Positions 21,347-34,035 are shown, numbered from the stretch's first letter. The stretch: 62,463 bases of DNA from Penium margaritaceum (GCA_023375785.1 SZWC01007265.1:1-62463), one strand, 5' to 3'. Notes: generated by a model from the letters alone, not told the origin. Numbers and translations: made by a program.

Positions 21347-24300
21347 ATGGCACCGACCGAGCAAGAGAGCATCGGTGTCTCGAAGTTTGACGGACTTGGC
21401 TTCCACTTGTGGAGGTGGGAGTTTGAGGTATTCCTCAATGACAAGGGCCTGCTTGAGCTGGTCAATGGTAAAGAAACGACCCCTCCGCATACCGCGACGC
21501 CGGAGGAAGTGGAAGCGTACAAGAAGCGCAACAAGAAGGCGCTTGTTTTATTGGTGTATGCACTTGCTCCAACGCAGCGCTCCCTCATTCAAGGATGCAC
21601 GGAAGCCGCGGAGGCCTGGAAGAAGCTCTGCACCATCTACCAGTCTACCAACGTTGCTAATGAGCTCTTTGTCTTCAAGAGGCTTGTCACCCTCCGAGCC
21701 AACGAGGGCGACGACATCATGGAGATCCTGTAGTAGATTGAGTCCTTGACTGCCGAGTGCGTAGCCACCGAGTGGAAGTTCGACCCTCAGCTGCAAGCCA
21801 TGATCCTCCTCCTAGCTTTGCCGGACAGTTGGAGTCCCATGATCACCGTTGTAGGCGGCTGGTCCGCTGATGAGCTGAAGTACCCGAAGGTGGCTGAGTA
21901 CGTCCGCAATGAATGGATGCGGCGTGGTTGGAGAGAGAGTGGGAAAGCATCAAGTTCCGCCTATGCCGTCCGCCCTCAAGGTGGAGGGGGAGGCAAGAAG
22001 GGGAAGGGTGCCAAGCAGGGCACCAAGAAAGGTGAAAAGAAGGGGGAGTGCTATGTGTGTGGCCAAGAAGGCCACTACGCACGCAACTGCCCCAACAGGA
22101 AGTCGGACCAGCCGGGGAAAGCTGGAAAGAAGGACGACCGTGCAATGATGGCGAAGGATTCCACTGACTTGACAGATCCAGGAGTCTCCGTGATTGACTC
22201 CAAATCGGGCCGCCACACGCAATGCAAGCGGGCAGCATTCATCACCTATGGCGCCTCGGAACGACGCATGACGGTGGCCAACGGCAAAACAGAGTTGGCT
22301 GTCGGAGTAGGCAACGTTCGCATCGAGGTGGATGTGGACGGGGAGGCTGTCACGAGCACAATTCACGACGTATTCCACATGCCCAACTTTGGGGCAAATC
22401 TGCTGTTAGTGAGCCGCCTTACCGACAAGGGGCTCGAGGTGCTCTTCAACAAGAAGGAGGCCATCATCCGGATGGAGGGGGACGGCGAGGTGATTGCACG
22501 TGGAAAGCGAGAGGACGACTTGTACCTGCTACGTGCAAAGATCCTCGGCAGCCGGGTGGGGTCCGATGTTGTCCACCTCTCAAAGAAGGACGAAGGAGAC
22601 CTGGACCTATGGCGCCGTCGCCTATGCCACATCGCTCTCTCAACTGTGAGGAACATGGCAAAGAAGGAAGTGGTGCGGGGTCTTGAGGTCAAGAGCCTCG
22701 ATGTAGCCAAGGATGCCGTGTGTGAGCCGTGTGTGGTTGGCAAGGTGACGCAGCATCCGTTTGATGGCAAAGGGACGCGAACATCGGCAAAGTTGGAGGT
22801 GGTACACACTGACGTGTGCGGACCATTCGAGAGCTCCATCGGGGGCATTCGTTACTTCGTCACCTTCATCGATGACCACAGCCGCAAGCTCTACCTCTAC
22901 ATCATTAAGAGGAAGAGCGATGTCTTGTCGTGTATGCAGGATTTTGTGGCGGCTGTGGAGCGGAAAACGGAGTTGAAGGTGAAGGCGTTCCGGAGCGACA
23001 ACGGCGGCGAGTACGAGGACTACTCGGCATGGATGAAGAGCAAGGGGATCGCGTGGCAGAAGACTACGCCACACTCTTCGCAGCAGAACGGCGTCACCGA
23101 GAGGGCGAACCGCACCATCCTCAACATGGTCCGGTCCATGTTGAGCGATGCTGGCCTCGCGCAGTGGTACTAGGGCGAGGCGGCACGGACAGCGGCGTAC
23201 ATCATGAACCTGACGCCGACAAAGCCGCTAAAAGACGCGGAGTCCAAGGTGTGGAAGACGCCACAAGAAGTGTGGAGCGGGAGGAAGCCAACTGTGGCAC
23301 ACCTCCGCACGTTTGGATGTGTTGCACATGCTGTTGTGCAGGCATGGGAGGGGCGGGGCAAGCTGGACCCGCGGACTCGCCGGTGCATCTTCATCGGGTA
23401 CGAGAGCGGGAGCAAGGCATACCGGCTCTTTGACCCGCGGAGGCAGCAAATCGTGAAGAGTCACGATGTCACGTTCGACGAGGACAGCCATTGGACGGAC
23501 AAGGACGCGGGTCTCTCCAAGCGGGGGGAGTGGCTGCCACTCCTCGAGGGGGAGACTCCAGAGGATGCAAAAGAGGGTGACATCCCATCGGCTCCAGCCG
23601 GCGAGAACCATCCGGGCGATGTGGGAGCGGCTGATTTGCATTCAGCCGAGTCGGACGATGAGTCCGAAGCGTCGGCAGCAGTGGAGCTGAACGAAGAGGT
23701 GGGGAGTGAGCCCGCATCCCCACGGTCCCTGAGAAAGGGAGAGCAGGTCAGCGGTGCAAGTGGCACTGCAAGAGGGCAGTAGCAGCAGCAGCAGTAGCTG
23801 CAGTAGCAGCAACAGCCTCAACAGCAGTAGCCTCGGAGAAGCGGACGCGCAAGGAGGACGGAAAAGAGGTACAATGCCGCAGAGGGCATCTGGACTGGGC
23901 TCGCTCGAGCATTCTTTGCACAAGAGGAGCCCGAGACCGTCAAGGAGGCATTGCAACGGAAGGATGGGGCTGAGTGGGAGGGAGCTATAAAATCTGAGCT
24001 CGCCTCCCATGAAGAGAACGGCACTTGGCAGCTAATTGACAGGCCGGAGGGCGCGAAAATCATCGGCTCCAAGTGGATCTTCAAGAAGAAACTCACCAAG
24101 GAGGGGAAGGTGGAGCGGTACAAGGCGCGGCTGGTCGCGAAGGGGTACGCCCAGTGAAAGGGTGAACACTACGATGAAACCTTCGCGACAGTGGCAAAGT
24201 TTGCCTCCATTCGCTCCATCCTCTCGGTGGCGGCGGCGTGCGACTACGATGTCCACCAAATGGACGTGAAAACCGCGTTCCTCAACGGCGACCTGGACAA

Positions 24301-25487
24301 GGAGGTCTACATGGAGGTGCCGGAGGGGGTGGACGCGCCGCCAGGGAAGGTGTGCCGGCTTCGCAAGGCGCTCTATGGGCTGAAGCAAGCGCCACTCATG
24401 TGGTACCTGAAAATGGACGGCTTCATGGCCGAGCTTGGTTTCAAGCGCTGCGAGGCGGATCACAGCGTGTACGTGCGGAAGTAGTCATGGTCGCACCAGA
24501 TCGTGGCACTTTACGTGGATGATCTCATCCTCGTGTCGTCGGACATGGAGGAATTGGTGAACCTGAAGCGGCAGCTGGGCGGTCGGTTCAAAATGACCGA
24601 CATGGACGAGCTCGAGTACTACCTCGGCGTCGCCATCAAGAGGGACCGCAAGGCACGCATGCTCAAGATGGGGCAGGCGATACGTGCAAGAGGTGCTCCG
24701 CCGCTACAACATGGAGGAGTGCAACCCCATCGGCATGAATACCACATGTGAGCTGAGCTTGAGCATGGGCCCGAGCACGGACGAGGATAAGGAGGAGATG
24801 GCAATTGTGCCATACCAGTTCGTAGTGGGGAGCATCATGTATGCCATGGTGGCAACGCGGCCCGACCTGGCCTTTGCGGAGGGCCAAGTGAGCCGCTACG
24901 TTTCTGAACCCGAGCCGCTGCATTGGCAAGTGGTGAAGCGGATCCTCCGCTATCTCAAGGCGACAAAACAGTCGCGACTCGTGTTTGGAGGGGGAGCACG
25001 TGACGACTCCCTCGAGTTGGTCGGCTACTCCGATGCTGACTGGGCTGGTGACGTGGATGACAGAAAATCAACATCGGGGTACGTGCTTGTGCTTGGTGGT
25101 GCAGCGGTTTCATGGGCAAGCAGAAAGCAAGACTGCGTGGCGCTGTCCAGCACTGAAGCAGAGTACATCGCACTCGCGGAAGCCACAAAGGAGGTGGTGT
25201 GGCTGCGGCGGCTGCTAAAGGAGATCGGCATGCCGCAAAGGAAGCCAACGGTACTCAATGTGGACAACATGAGTGCCATCAACCTGACCCAGAACCCGGT
25301 GCTACACAGGAGGACCAAGCACATCGAGATCCGGCACGACTATGCCCGAGACTTGGTGGCGAAGGGAGATGCGGCTATCGTGCATTGTAGCACTAAGAGC
25401 ATGCTCGCCGACGGCATGACCAAGGCACAGCCCAAGGACAGGCACAACGCGAGCTGCATGGAGCTCGGTTTGTGCTGTGAGGTTTAA
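21347..25487 (+). pseudogene. Element C gag-pol polyprotein, interrupted by stops
   Basis: The ATG at 21347 opens one continuous frame to about 24,680 with 9 point stops, followed by one frameshift and an open frame to 25487. Gag includes the zinc knuckle CYVCGQEGHYARNC near 22,049. The protease motif is altered (VIDSKSG instead of DSGA). Integrase has the CEPC zinc cysteines but reads RRRLCH where the first zinc histidine is usual; its catalytic D, D, E residues are present (VHTDVCGPF, RSDNGGEY, NGVTERANR). RT has HQMDVKTAFLNG and YVDDL. RNase H has GYSDADW and SSTEAEY. Stops: tandem TAG at 21731 and 21734, TAG at 23171, four TAG inside a CAG run (23780, 23795, 23804, 23828), TGA at 24155 and TAG at 24482. 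Seven of the eight TAGs stand where glutamine is expected. Confidence 0.93.
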
Positions 25488-25529
25488 AATGCTGCAGGTT
25501 CCAAGGACAAGGCATCAAGGCTGCGGTAC

Positions 25530-25540
25530 AAGGGGGAGAT
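25530..25540 (+). promoter_or_regulatory. Element C polypurine tract
   Basis: AAGGGGGAGAT directly precedes the 3' LTR. Confidence 0.8.
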
Positions 25541-26264
25541 TGTTGACATAGTGTGCCCCTTGCCATGAGTGCCGTTGATCATACGCCCTGGTTCGACCAC
25601 CGGGGAGTGGTAAAAAACCTGATCTCACTTTAGATTCGGATTCCTTGGATTTTTCCATGCAGGATCGAGCTTTGAATCGCTCGATTTGAGTGAGTATTCA
25701 GAAAGTTAGCCTAGCCCGAAAATCGGGTATTGGGCGGATGGAATCTGGTATCTGCCATGGGTGGCGGGATAATCCACCGCCAGTGATCCGAGTTTGTCTC
25801 CAATGGGCTCCAAATGCACCAAGGGCATGAATGAGGCAACCATAAGGACCTCCTTGACCAGGGTGAACTTCTCCTTGACTTCTGGACGAGGAAAGGCGCT
25901 TCGACGGGTCATCGTCGAAGCGCCTCCCGTCGCCTAGAGTGCAAGGCTAGGTGGGCGACTCCACCAAGGGTTACTTCGATGGCCGTAGTAGGGGCTCTAC
26001 TGCTCCGTTTTGGACGTGCTTGGATGCGTTGGAAACCTTAGATTACAGGCTATAAGGACCTGATGTAATCTCACTATGCTAACTAAAAAAACTTGTTTCC
26101 ATTCAGTTCTACTGAATGTGACGTGTTCTGTCCACTCACATCCGTGATCCTTGTGCTCCACATTCTTCACCAAAGGTGTCCATTGGCTGCCCCAAACACT
26201 GGTAGCATGCATCATCAACAGCTAGGCATTCTTGAGGGTACCTCCACACCCACTAGTGCCAACA
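25541..26264 (+). repeat. Element C 3' LTR
   Basis: It starts TGTTGACATAGTG and ends GTGCCAACA, followed by GTTAG. It carries the conserved hairpin at 25894-25925. Confidence 0.93.
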
Positions 26265-26460
26265 GTTAGTCTCTAACTAGCACCTCGCACGAAAGTGACC
26301 AAGTGTTAAATGGACACAGTTGCTAGCAAGTGATTGCCAAGGAGCTGCTCAGTGTGGAACCGTGATCATGAGGGTGATATCTTCTCCTAGCTGAAATGCT
26401 AGGAGTGGACGGCAGGTGCTATTGTGTCAGCCCTGTTTTCTAGTCCGTTTGTCTCAGGCC
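26265..26460. other. Unidentified insert X in D gag, right part
   Basis: This continues insert X after element C. It shows a short hairpin CTCCTAGC with GCTAGGAG near 26,384 and no coding relic. D gag resumes right after it. Confidence 0.45.
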
Positions 26461-29400
26461 GGTTGAGAGAAGTGATGTCGGCAGAAGCACATAAGAAGAC
26501 CTTTGCAAAGAAGAACACGGAGTCGCTCATGTTGCTGGTGTCCGGGATGGCTGAGTCGTAGTGTGGCTACTTCCAGGTTTGCAAGTTGGCAACCGAGGCT
26601 TGGCAACAACTCTGCGCCATCAATCAATCCAAGTTGCTCGCAAATAAAATAGTTGCATTGAAGTGACTCCTGACAGTGAGAATTGAGGAAGGAGATGATG
26701 TCATGCAGAAGATTGAGTCGCTCGCCTCATAGTGCAATGACGTGGGATAGAAGATTGACAGGTAGCTGCAGGCAATGGCCCTCTTCATAGCCCTTCCTGA
26801 TAGTTGGAGCCCTCTCATCACCATCTTGGGAGGATGGATAGAGGAAAAGCTCACCTATGGCGTGGTCAGAGAGTACATCCGCAATGAGGCACAACGACGG
26901 AGCTGCGGGGAGTCTGCATCTTTTTTATCGGTCCTCGTCACCAAAATGTGTGGTGGGAGAAGCGAGAGCAAGGGAGGTGGTGGAAATGGCGGTGGCAAGG
27001 ACGCCATGAAGGGTGTGTGCCGTAACTACGGGAAAGAGGGTCACTAGGCCCGTTAGTGCACCGAGGAGGTAAATGCTGGCGGCAAGGACGCCAAAGGCAA
27101 GAAGGCGCTCCTCAACGGCACTCAAAACCACTACCTCAAGAAGGCCAACCAGCGATGCCTTGACTCTGGAGCAGAGGAGCATACCTTGGTCGAGAAGGTC
27201 GGGTTCATCAATTACACCAGATCCAGTAAATCAATGGTTGTCGCGAACGGCAAAGTCGAGCCGGCGGCTGGCCAAGGAGACGTGGACGTGGAGGTGGTGA
27301 TTGGTAGGAAATGCATGCAGCGCATCATCAAGGACGTGCAGCACGTACCCGGCTTGGCTGACATTCTAAATATCAGCCAAATGACGGACAAGGGGTACGA
27401 GGTACTCTTTAGGAGAAAGGGGGCGGTCGTGCAGAAGGACGATGGTGGCGAGCCCGTGTTGGGGGCTAAGCACGAGGGAGGCATTGTGGAGACCAAGGTG
27501 ATCCCCACGATGACGGATTCAGCAGATTTGCAGGAATGCAACATCAACTTGGCCAAAGGAAGGGGAGCTGACATGAAGCTCTGGCACCGACGGCTGGGGC
27601 ATTCCTCACCCGTAGTCGTGAAAAAGATGGCAAAGCGTGAGCTGGTACACGGCCTCGTCATCAATGGTGCGGAAGAGGCGATAGATACAGCAAAGCACAA
27701 AAAGTGCGAGCCTTGTATTTTGGGCAAGGCGAGGCATAAATTGTTTAACAAAATTGTGAATCGTGCCTTGGACCTGCTACTGGTCATGCACAACGACGTG
27801 TTCGGACCATTCAAGATGATGTAAACATGCGGCACACCTGAAAGTGTTCGGGTGCAAGGCACACGCGATGGTGTAGGCTGCATAGCGGCGCGACAACAAG
27901 CTAGAGCCACGGGCAAAGTCGTATGTGTTCCTTAGCTACGAGAGCATGCATAAGGACTACTGGCTCTACAATATGCACAAGGAGGAGGTAATCCACAGCC
28001 AGGAAGTTGAGTTTGACGAATAGCACAGCTACATCAGGAGCAACAATGTGGGCGTGGTAGACTCTTCAAAGACTGAGGAGTGGTTCCTACTTCTTGACTC
28101 TGAGAAGGAGCCGGTGGACGCCGAAGTTGAGGATGCGGCATCAGAGCGCGACGGTGCACCAGCGGTGACAGCCGACGTAGAGGACTCCGATGACGATCAA
28201 ACCGATGAGGAGATCCACGGGAAGGATCCAGCGGATAAGGCACCAAGGGTGCCAAGGCACGCACTCTCGGCAGAGTGCTCATCGGGCATCGGTAGAAAAT
28301 CCATTGGACGTGCCGTCCATCTGGGCAATGTTTTGCAGGAGCGGGAGAGGTCCTCAGGGAGCCGTTCAGTGGATGATTCACCAGATCATGTAGAGTTGGA
28401 GGGATCGCAGCATAGCGACGATGCGCCACCAAACCTACCGTGCAGCAGCGGGAGGCAGCGGAAAGCAGGGAGGCGCTTCAACGCAAGCACCAGTTGATAG
28501 ATCTACATGACACGGTGCATGGTGGTTACATCAAAGGAGTCGATTACCGTCCAAGAGGCGCTTCTGTGGCCCAAAGGAGATCAGTGGGACGCAACCATCA
28601 AATTGGAGCTGGTTGACAGGTCGAAAGATGCCAAGGTCATCGGCTCAAAGTGGGTGTTTTAAGACCAAGTTCAAAAAGGAAGGTGTGGTTGACAAATACA
28701 AGGTGCGGCTAGTGGCGAAGGGATATGCACATCGTAAGGGCAAGCACTACAATGAGACCTTCGCTCCCGTCACCAAGTTCACAAGCATCCAAGCGATCCT
28801 TGAGGTGGCGGCCGCGGAGGACACGGAGCTCCATCAAATGGACGTAAAGACGACCTTCTTCAACGGTATCATAGACAAAGAGATCTGCATGGAGCTCCCA
28901 GAGGGGATGGAGGCGTCGGAGGGCAAAGTGTGAAAGCTACGGAAGTCCTTGTACGGGCTAAAACAATCACCCAGAAGCTGGTACCAACAGATGGATAGCT
29001 TCAAGGTACAACTCGGCTTCAAGAACTGTGATTCGGATGACAAAATTCACATGCGGTGCAACAAACAGCTCCATCAGATCGTCACACTCTACATGGACGA
29101 CCTTATTTTGTGCCCGACAAATCTGTTGAGCCTACACTGACTAAAAGAGAAGCTTAGTAGTAGATTGTAGATGTGGGACATTGGGGAGCTGGATTAGTAC
29201 CGCAAGGTGAACATCACGAGGAACTGGAGGACGCGCACGGTTGAGCTGGGGCAGGCCACATTCGTGGCCGAGGTGCTAAAGCAGTACGACAAAGAGGAAT
29301 TCATACCAGTTGACAGTCCGGTCTCCACAACCTGTGAACTGAGTACGGCAGTGGCATTGTAGACAAAAGATGAGCAGGAGGATATGGTAGTGGTGTCCTA

Positions 29401-30106
29401 CCAATCGGCGGTGGGCAGCCTCATGTACGCCATGGTGGCGACTTGACCGGACCTGGCCTATGCGGTGGGCCATGTGAGCAGGTATGAAACCGACGGAGTG
29501 CCACTACACTAGCAGGCGGTCAAGCGCATCCTCTGCTACCTATAGGCAATGCGGCATGCACGCTTGAGGTTCCACGGCAAGGGGCAGATGGACCCATTAT
29601 GTCTAGACTGCTATACGGATGTAGACTTTGTTGGTGATGTGGACAAGCGGAAGTCCACATCCGGCTACGTGTTCTTCTGAGCTGGTATAACGATCTCGTA
29701 GTATAGCAAGAAGCAAGACTACGTCGTCACCTTCACAGAGTAGAGTACGGATGCAGAGTACATCGCGCTGGCCGAGGCGGTGAAGGAGGCAGTGTGGCTC
29801 CGCAGGTTGCTAGGGGAGCTCGGCGTGCTACAGCAGGAGCCTATGGTGGTGGAAGAGGACAAAACCGGCTCCATCTTGTTGAATAACAACCCGACATAGC
29901 ACAGGAGGACAAAGCACATCAACATGTGTTATCACTACGCACGGGACATGGTTGAAAAGGGACAGGTGTTGCAACATTGCATCATGCACAATATGCTTGC
30001 TGATTGCTTGACCAAAGCGCAATCCGTGGACCGGCACGCAATGAGCATGGCCGGGCTTAAGCTGACCAGCTATGATGGGTTGGAGGACGAAGTGGAAGAT
30101 GAGTGA
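26461..30106 (+). pseudogene. Element D gag-pol relic
   Basis: Gag resumes near 26,466 and includes ALPDSWSPLITILGGW, also found in C. The zinc knuckle is broken (CRNYGKEGH, with the second cysteine and later residues lost). The protease motif CLDSGAEEH keeps DSGA. The pre-integrase zinc domain is present (HRRLGHSS, CEPCILGK), but the frame jumps near 27,822-27,831 from HNDVFGPF to HLKVFGCKAH, so the integrase catalytic core of roughly 480 bp is deleted. A long acidic linker, RT (HQMDVKTTFFNG, YMDDL) and RNase H (DAEYIALAEA, ADCLTKAQ) follow, with many TAG and TGA stops and a frameshift near 28,660. It ends at 30106 just before the polypurine tract. Confidence 0.9.
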
Positions 30107-30134
30107 GAGCAAGCAGGAGCAACGGGCATGGCAG

Positions 30135-30149
30135 GTGGAAGGGGGAGAA
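30135..30149 (+). promoter_or_regulatory. Element D polypurine tract
   Basis: The purine run GGTGGAAGGGGGAGA ends at the 3' LTR boundary. Confidence 0.8.
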
Positions 30150-31115
30150 TGTTGAAGATTTGCCCCTTTGCATGTCCAAATGCAACGCCAGGAGGCGCGA
30201 GCGAGCCGCCACTGAGAGGAAAATCCTTGCAGTTGGATCTAGCAGCTCGAAGATTGCCCCGAAAAGTTGACAAGTCGCTGAATCCAGTGGAAGTTGTTTC
30301 ACCGGAATTGGACAAGTAGCGAGTGAGATATGGGCTTCCAAAGTTGGGATGTGCGCAGTGGCTCTGGGAGTCAGGCGTAGTTCGACTTCTGGTGAATAAT
30401 TGACCGGACCGAGTAACAAATGTCCATATGAGAATTTTGCTCCGAAAGGGTTGCCGAGGTGTTCGGTGAATGGTCTGGCGAATGTCAGTAATGTTTTCTG
30501 TTACTGAACGACTTCGCCAAAATTCTTGCTCGGTGTCCAAAACTTGGTAGTAAGTTCTATTGCTCGGGGACTTGGTCAGCTTTTGAACTGCAGGTCCGCG
30601 AACAGGTTACAACCCACATCAATCCCCATCACCAAACTCGATGATTAACTCATTGAAACAGACCCCAAAGGTGCGAGGAGCACCGCCACTATGTGTAGGG
30701 ACATCTACGCCTCCGGAATGGCATTTCGATCGGTCCTTGATGTGTGAGGGCGCCTCGGCGGGCGACATGGTGCGTGCTGCCAACTGAGCAGCTGGATTGG
30801 GGTGCCGCGCTTTGGCTGACGTAGCGAGAGCTACGGTGATCCAAATCGTGCACGGTTTGGTACAATGGAGAGCTCATGACTAGCCCTGCAAATGTTTATG
30901 TTTATGTTTTTCCATGTTAAAAAACTAATGCAAAATTGTGTTATTCCCTTCACAAAAGGGACTGTCTCACAAATTCCTTCCACTTCCAGAAACATAGCGT
31001 GAGGCAACCAGAAAGCTCACGCTTAGACTCAGAACCTGCACAAAAGTAGCCGTGAGCACAGAAGACCCGTCGGGATACGTTGGAACTGCCACCACCAGGG
31101 GGCCATTTCCTGACA
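30150..31115 (+). repeat. Element D 3' LTR
   Basis: It starts TGTTGAAGATTTGCCCC and ends CTGACA, followed by CCGTC at 31116-31120. The hairpin AGCGTGAG with CTCACGCT is at 30996-31023. Confidence 0.92.
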
Positions 31116-32640
31116 CCGTCAACGACAACTTACAGATGTGCTCAGTAGTAGAGATCAATTTGTTAAGTAAGGAGTGTGTGTATGACAATGCAATTTGCAG
31201 CCTCCATGTGTTGTGTCCTTGTACATTGTGAGAACTGAGCCAGGAAGTTCACTATGAAGGTGACATCTGCCCTCGTGGTGGTGGTGAGGTACACTGGGAA
31301 CCTTATGGCATGCAGGTAGTGAGCAACGTCAACTATATCTCCCAAACTTGACACGTTCACTGTTTTGAATAACCTTTGCACAACTGGCATCATAAGTGTT
31401 GAAACAGTCGACACAGACTCTAGTACACGTACAACCAACTGGACGTGGAGAACGCGACGAGAAAGACATGAGCCGGAACCAAGTCCCTCATCATATACGC
31501 CAACCACGATGGTGCATTCACATTCTTCACAGCCTCCCAATCTAGTAATACAATCAGCACGTCATCAATGCAAACAAGGATGCCAGCAAACGATGCCGAT
31601 GATAGGGTGACAAAGAGTGACAGATCCACCATGCTGTGTTAGTAATCCCCTTTTTCCAAGGTCGAGGTGAATTCCTGGGTCCAACACTAAGGTAAATGGT
31701 GCAAGCCATAGAGCCACTCGCAACTACTAGACTGTGTTGGTGCCATTTGAAAACCCTAGTGTCTACACCATGTCAATCCCCTCATCCAACCGTTCGTGTA
31801 AGAGCACGGTGTTCATGCCCATGTGTCCAAATTCTCTGTTGTGGTGTGTTAAGACGCTCAAAAGAGTTCAAGCTGTCATATACTGTTAAGTGAGGACGAA
31901 TGTTTAATTGAAATAGACACCGAGGACTTGCGAAAACCACTTAGCAGTGAGGCGTACCTTGTACTTATCGAGTGCACTGCCGGGCTTGTATTTTTGTCAA
32001 AAGATCCAACGGGCACCAATACCCTTGCCTCTTGTTGGTAAATCGATTGCTTGATGTATGGCATGGTCGTTTATAGTTTTGGCCTACATGGCAACCTGTC
32101 AATGTTGGTTGTCTGAGACTATGTGCGCCTGCCTAAATGTGGTGGGTTCAATCAATGTGTGTGATGGTAATAGAGGCGTGGTATTCGGCAAAGGTGTCGA
32201 GGACAATAACTTCCAATGCACCCTCGTAATTTTTCACTAGCATAGCACATCCAAGAGCATAACTGGGATGGAGAAATTCAATGACCATATCCAATGCCTC
32301 CATGCTGGTTGGCATGGCAGGTGACTGTCCAGTCAGTGACCGAGATTGGCGAGACGAGGGTACAGAGACACTATAGGAGTAGCTAAGGAGTGCTGAAGGA
32401 TTTCCACCGCAGACGAAAGGGAAAATGGGTGTAGGACTTATGGTCATTGAACAGAGGAGTGAGTAGAAGACACAAACTCTAAAGGGATGGAGGCTGATGA
32501 CGTGACAGGTGAGGATGGTCCTCCAAAGGAACTATGCGGCATGGATGGGAGAAGCCTTGGGGCATGTGAGGACACAGTGCCTGTCGAGTGGGACATTCCA
32601 ATGTTGGAGGCTGTTGGGAAGAGCCAGCAACAAGGATTGC
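31116..32640 (-). pseudogene. Copia element G, RT and linker part right of element D
   Basis: On the minus strand from about 32,640 there is a serine/proline-rich linker, then a stretch with HPSYALGCAML that matches the linker of element A (HPGSALGYAML). RT follows near 32,060 (GIGARWIF, LDKYKVRLTAKWFSQVLGV), and the catalytic region near 31,570 reads CIDDVLI instead of YVDDLLI. NFLAQFSQ and EAANCIV near 31,200 match the start of the RNase H part of A. The relic runs into the element D target site. Gag, protease and integrase are not seen. Many stops are present. Confidence 0.85.
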
Positions 32641-33929
32641 CATGATGGACAGTTGTTTACCACAAATTGGCTTTGTCTAATGTAGGGCCTGCCAATGAGG
32701 GTCATACATTCAGTTGCTGGCCATTTCCATGGATTTTCATTGATGATTGATTCTCAATGCTTTCAATGCTTGATAATAGTATCGTTCTTAAAATGGTCGA
32801 GTGTGGTAAATCTGGCTTCAAATGTTTAATATAATGGTTGTCGATGTAGTCAATACACCAGTCAAATATGATCTTTTTTTTGTAGGGAGATTATGGGGAG
32901 AGGTTTAAGATCAAAGAGAGGTGATTGAGAGAGCTTTATTCTTGAACACATTTAGTGGAAATGGTCGGAAGGCAAGATACCACCCGTACAATGTTTTTCA
33001 TTGAAAGACCAAAAACATAATGATACCACCCTGAGGTCACTAGTTGGTTAATTATTTGTCTGTCATCTCAACCAAATACATCAGATTCAATTCAGAATTA
33101 GGATGGTTCTATGAGAGGTGCGACAGAAGCTGGGAATATCCATGATAAATAACATGAATGGTTAAACTACTATGCACTGTGGAGTGTAGATAGAAAACAC
33201 ATGGGAGCTGCAAAGCATGACAATAATTGGAAAATGAGAAACCTGCACAATTATTTAACAGTGATGAGTGTACGTTAGTCAGAACTACCTGAGCTCTCAA
33301 CTGCACACATTCAAGTGTAGAAAAAAGAACAATGCCTATGTGAGATATTGGATACTTTAGACAAACAAAATTGCAACGTCCCATCATGAGCGGGTGCTTT
33401 GTCCTTCTGGTGATTTGGAGATGCTCAATATATCGCTATCGCATGTTTCACCATATTTTAAAACGTAGAGTCACACATTCTTTGAAATATCTGGCATGAA
33501 GGTTTCATGGCGAGTATATTTCTTGAGTTTTGTAGAACCTGTTGAAGTTCCGAAGTGTTTGTGCACACAACAAATAATCCCAAAACCACACATGAACACT
33601 GTGTATCCTTAACTGTCTTATAAACTTAATTATCATTGAACATAAATGAGACACAAAATCTCCTCATGTACTCCATTTTATTGTAAACAAATCTATAGCG
33701 CGCGGCCGGTGCCATCCAGATCAAGCGGGGTTCCCTGGCTTGTGGGCGGTTGAACGGATTGACTCAAGGGTTAGAGATCCGCAAGCATTGCAGTTTTGGC
33801 CTAGTTGGCCAAGGACTCCGTTCAATCCGGTACAAAATCTACACTTATGAATGTACTCGTGTCATCATGATAATTGGTGATGAAATGTGTATGCAGATGG
33901 GAAAAAAATATTTTTACTAGTCTCTAGCC

Positions 33930-34035
33930 TATGCATTTCGGGGTTTTGGCTGCTCAAAGCATGAGCCTCGAGTACCCAGTACCCGAAAATTATTTAACGA
34001 CCATTTTTAACCATAGAAATGACCAGTACACTATA
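33930..34035 (+). repeat. Dispersed repeat, copy 1
   Basis: This segment (TTTTGGCTGCTCAAAGC, GAGCCTCGAGTA, AATTATTTAACGACCAT) is repeated in the same orientation with divergence at 41695-41812. No ends or coding capacity are evident. Confidence 0.65.

Larger units (their letters stand above)
20555..26264 (+). mobile_element. Ty1/copia element C, nearly full length
   Basis: LTRs of 725 bp (20555-21279) and 724 bp (25541-26264) flank a single-frame gag-pol. The outer flanks TTTAG and GTTAG are a 5-bp target duplication with one mismatch. The LTRs differ at about 6% of positions by eye, mostly transitions. A third LTR of this family is at 61646-62370. C sits inside insert X in the gag of element D. 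Confidence 0.95.
18852..31115 (+). mobile_element. Ty1/copia element D, decayed, hosting element C
   Basis: D has LTRs at 18852-19797 and 30150-31115, perfect 5-bp target duplications CCGTC and a TGGGCCCA primer site. Its gag-pol belongs to the same lineage as C. An unidentified insert of about 660 bp, itself holding the 5.7-kb element C, interrupts gag. The LTRs are clearly more diverged from each other than those of C, in line with D being older. D lies in the RNase H gene of antisense element G. Confidence 0.92.

Noticed and set aside
21347-25487. TAG read as glutamine by a changed genetic code
   Set aside because: It would fit seven stops in C, but TAG also stands at tryptophan positions (23171, and in D), TGA and TAA stops occur as well, and the young element A uses CAG normally. 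Methylation-driven decay is simpler. I keep it only as an alternative to test.
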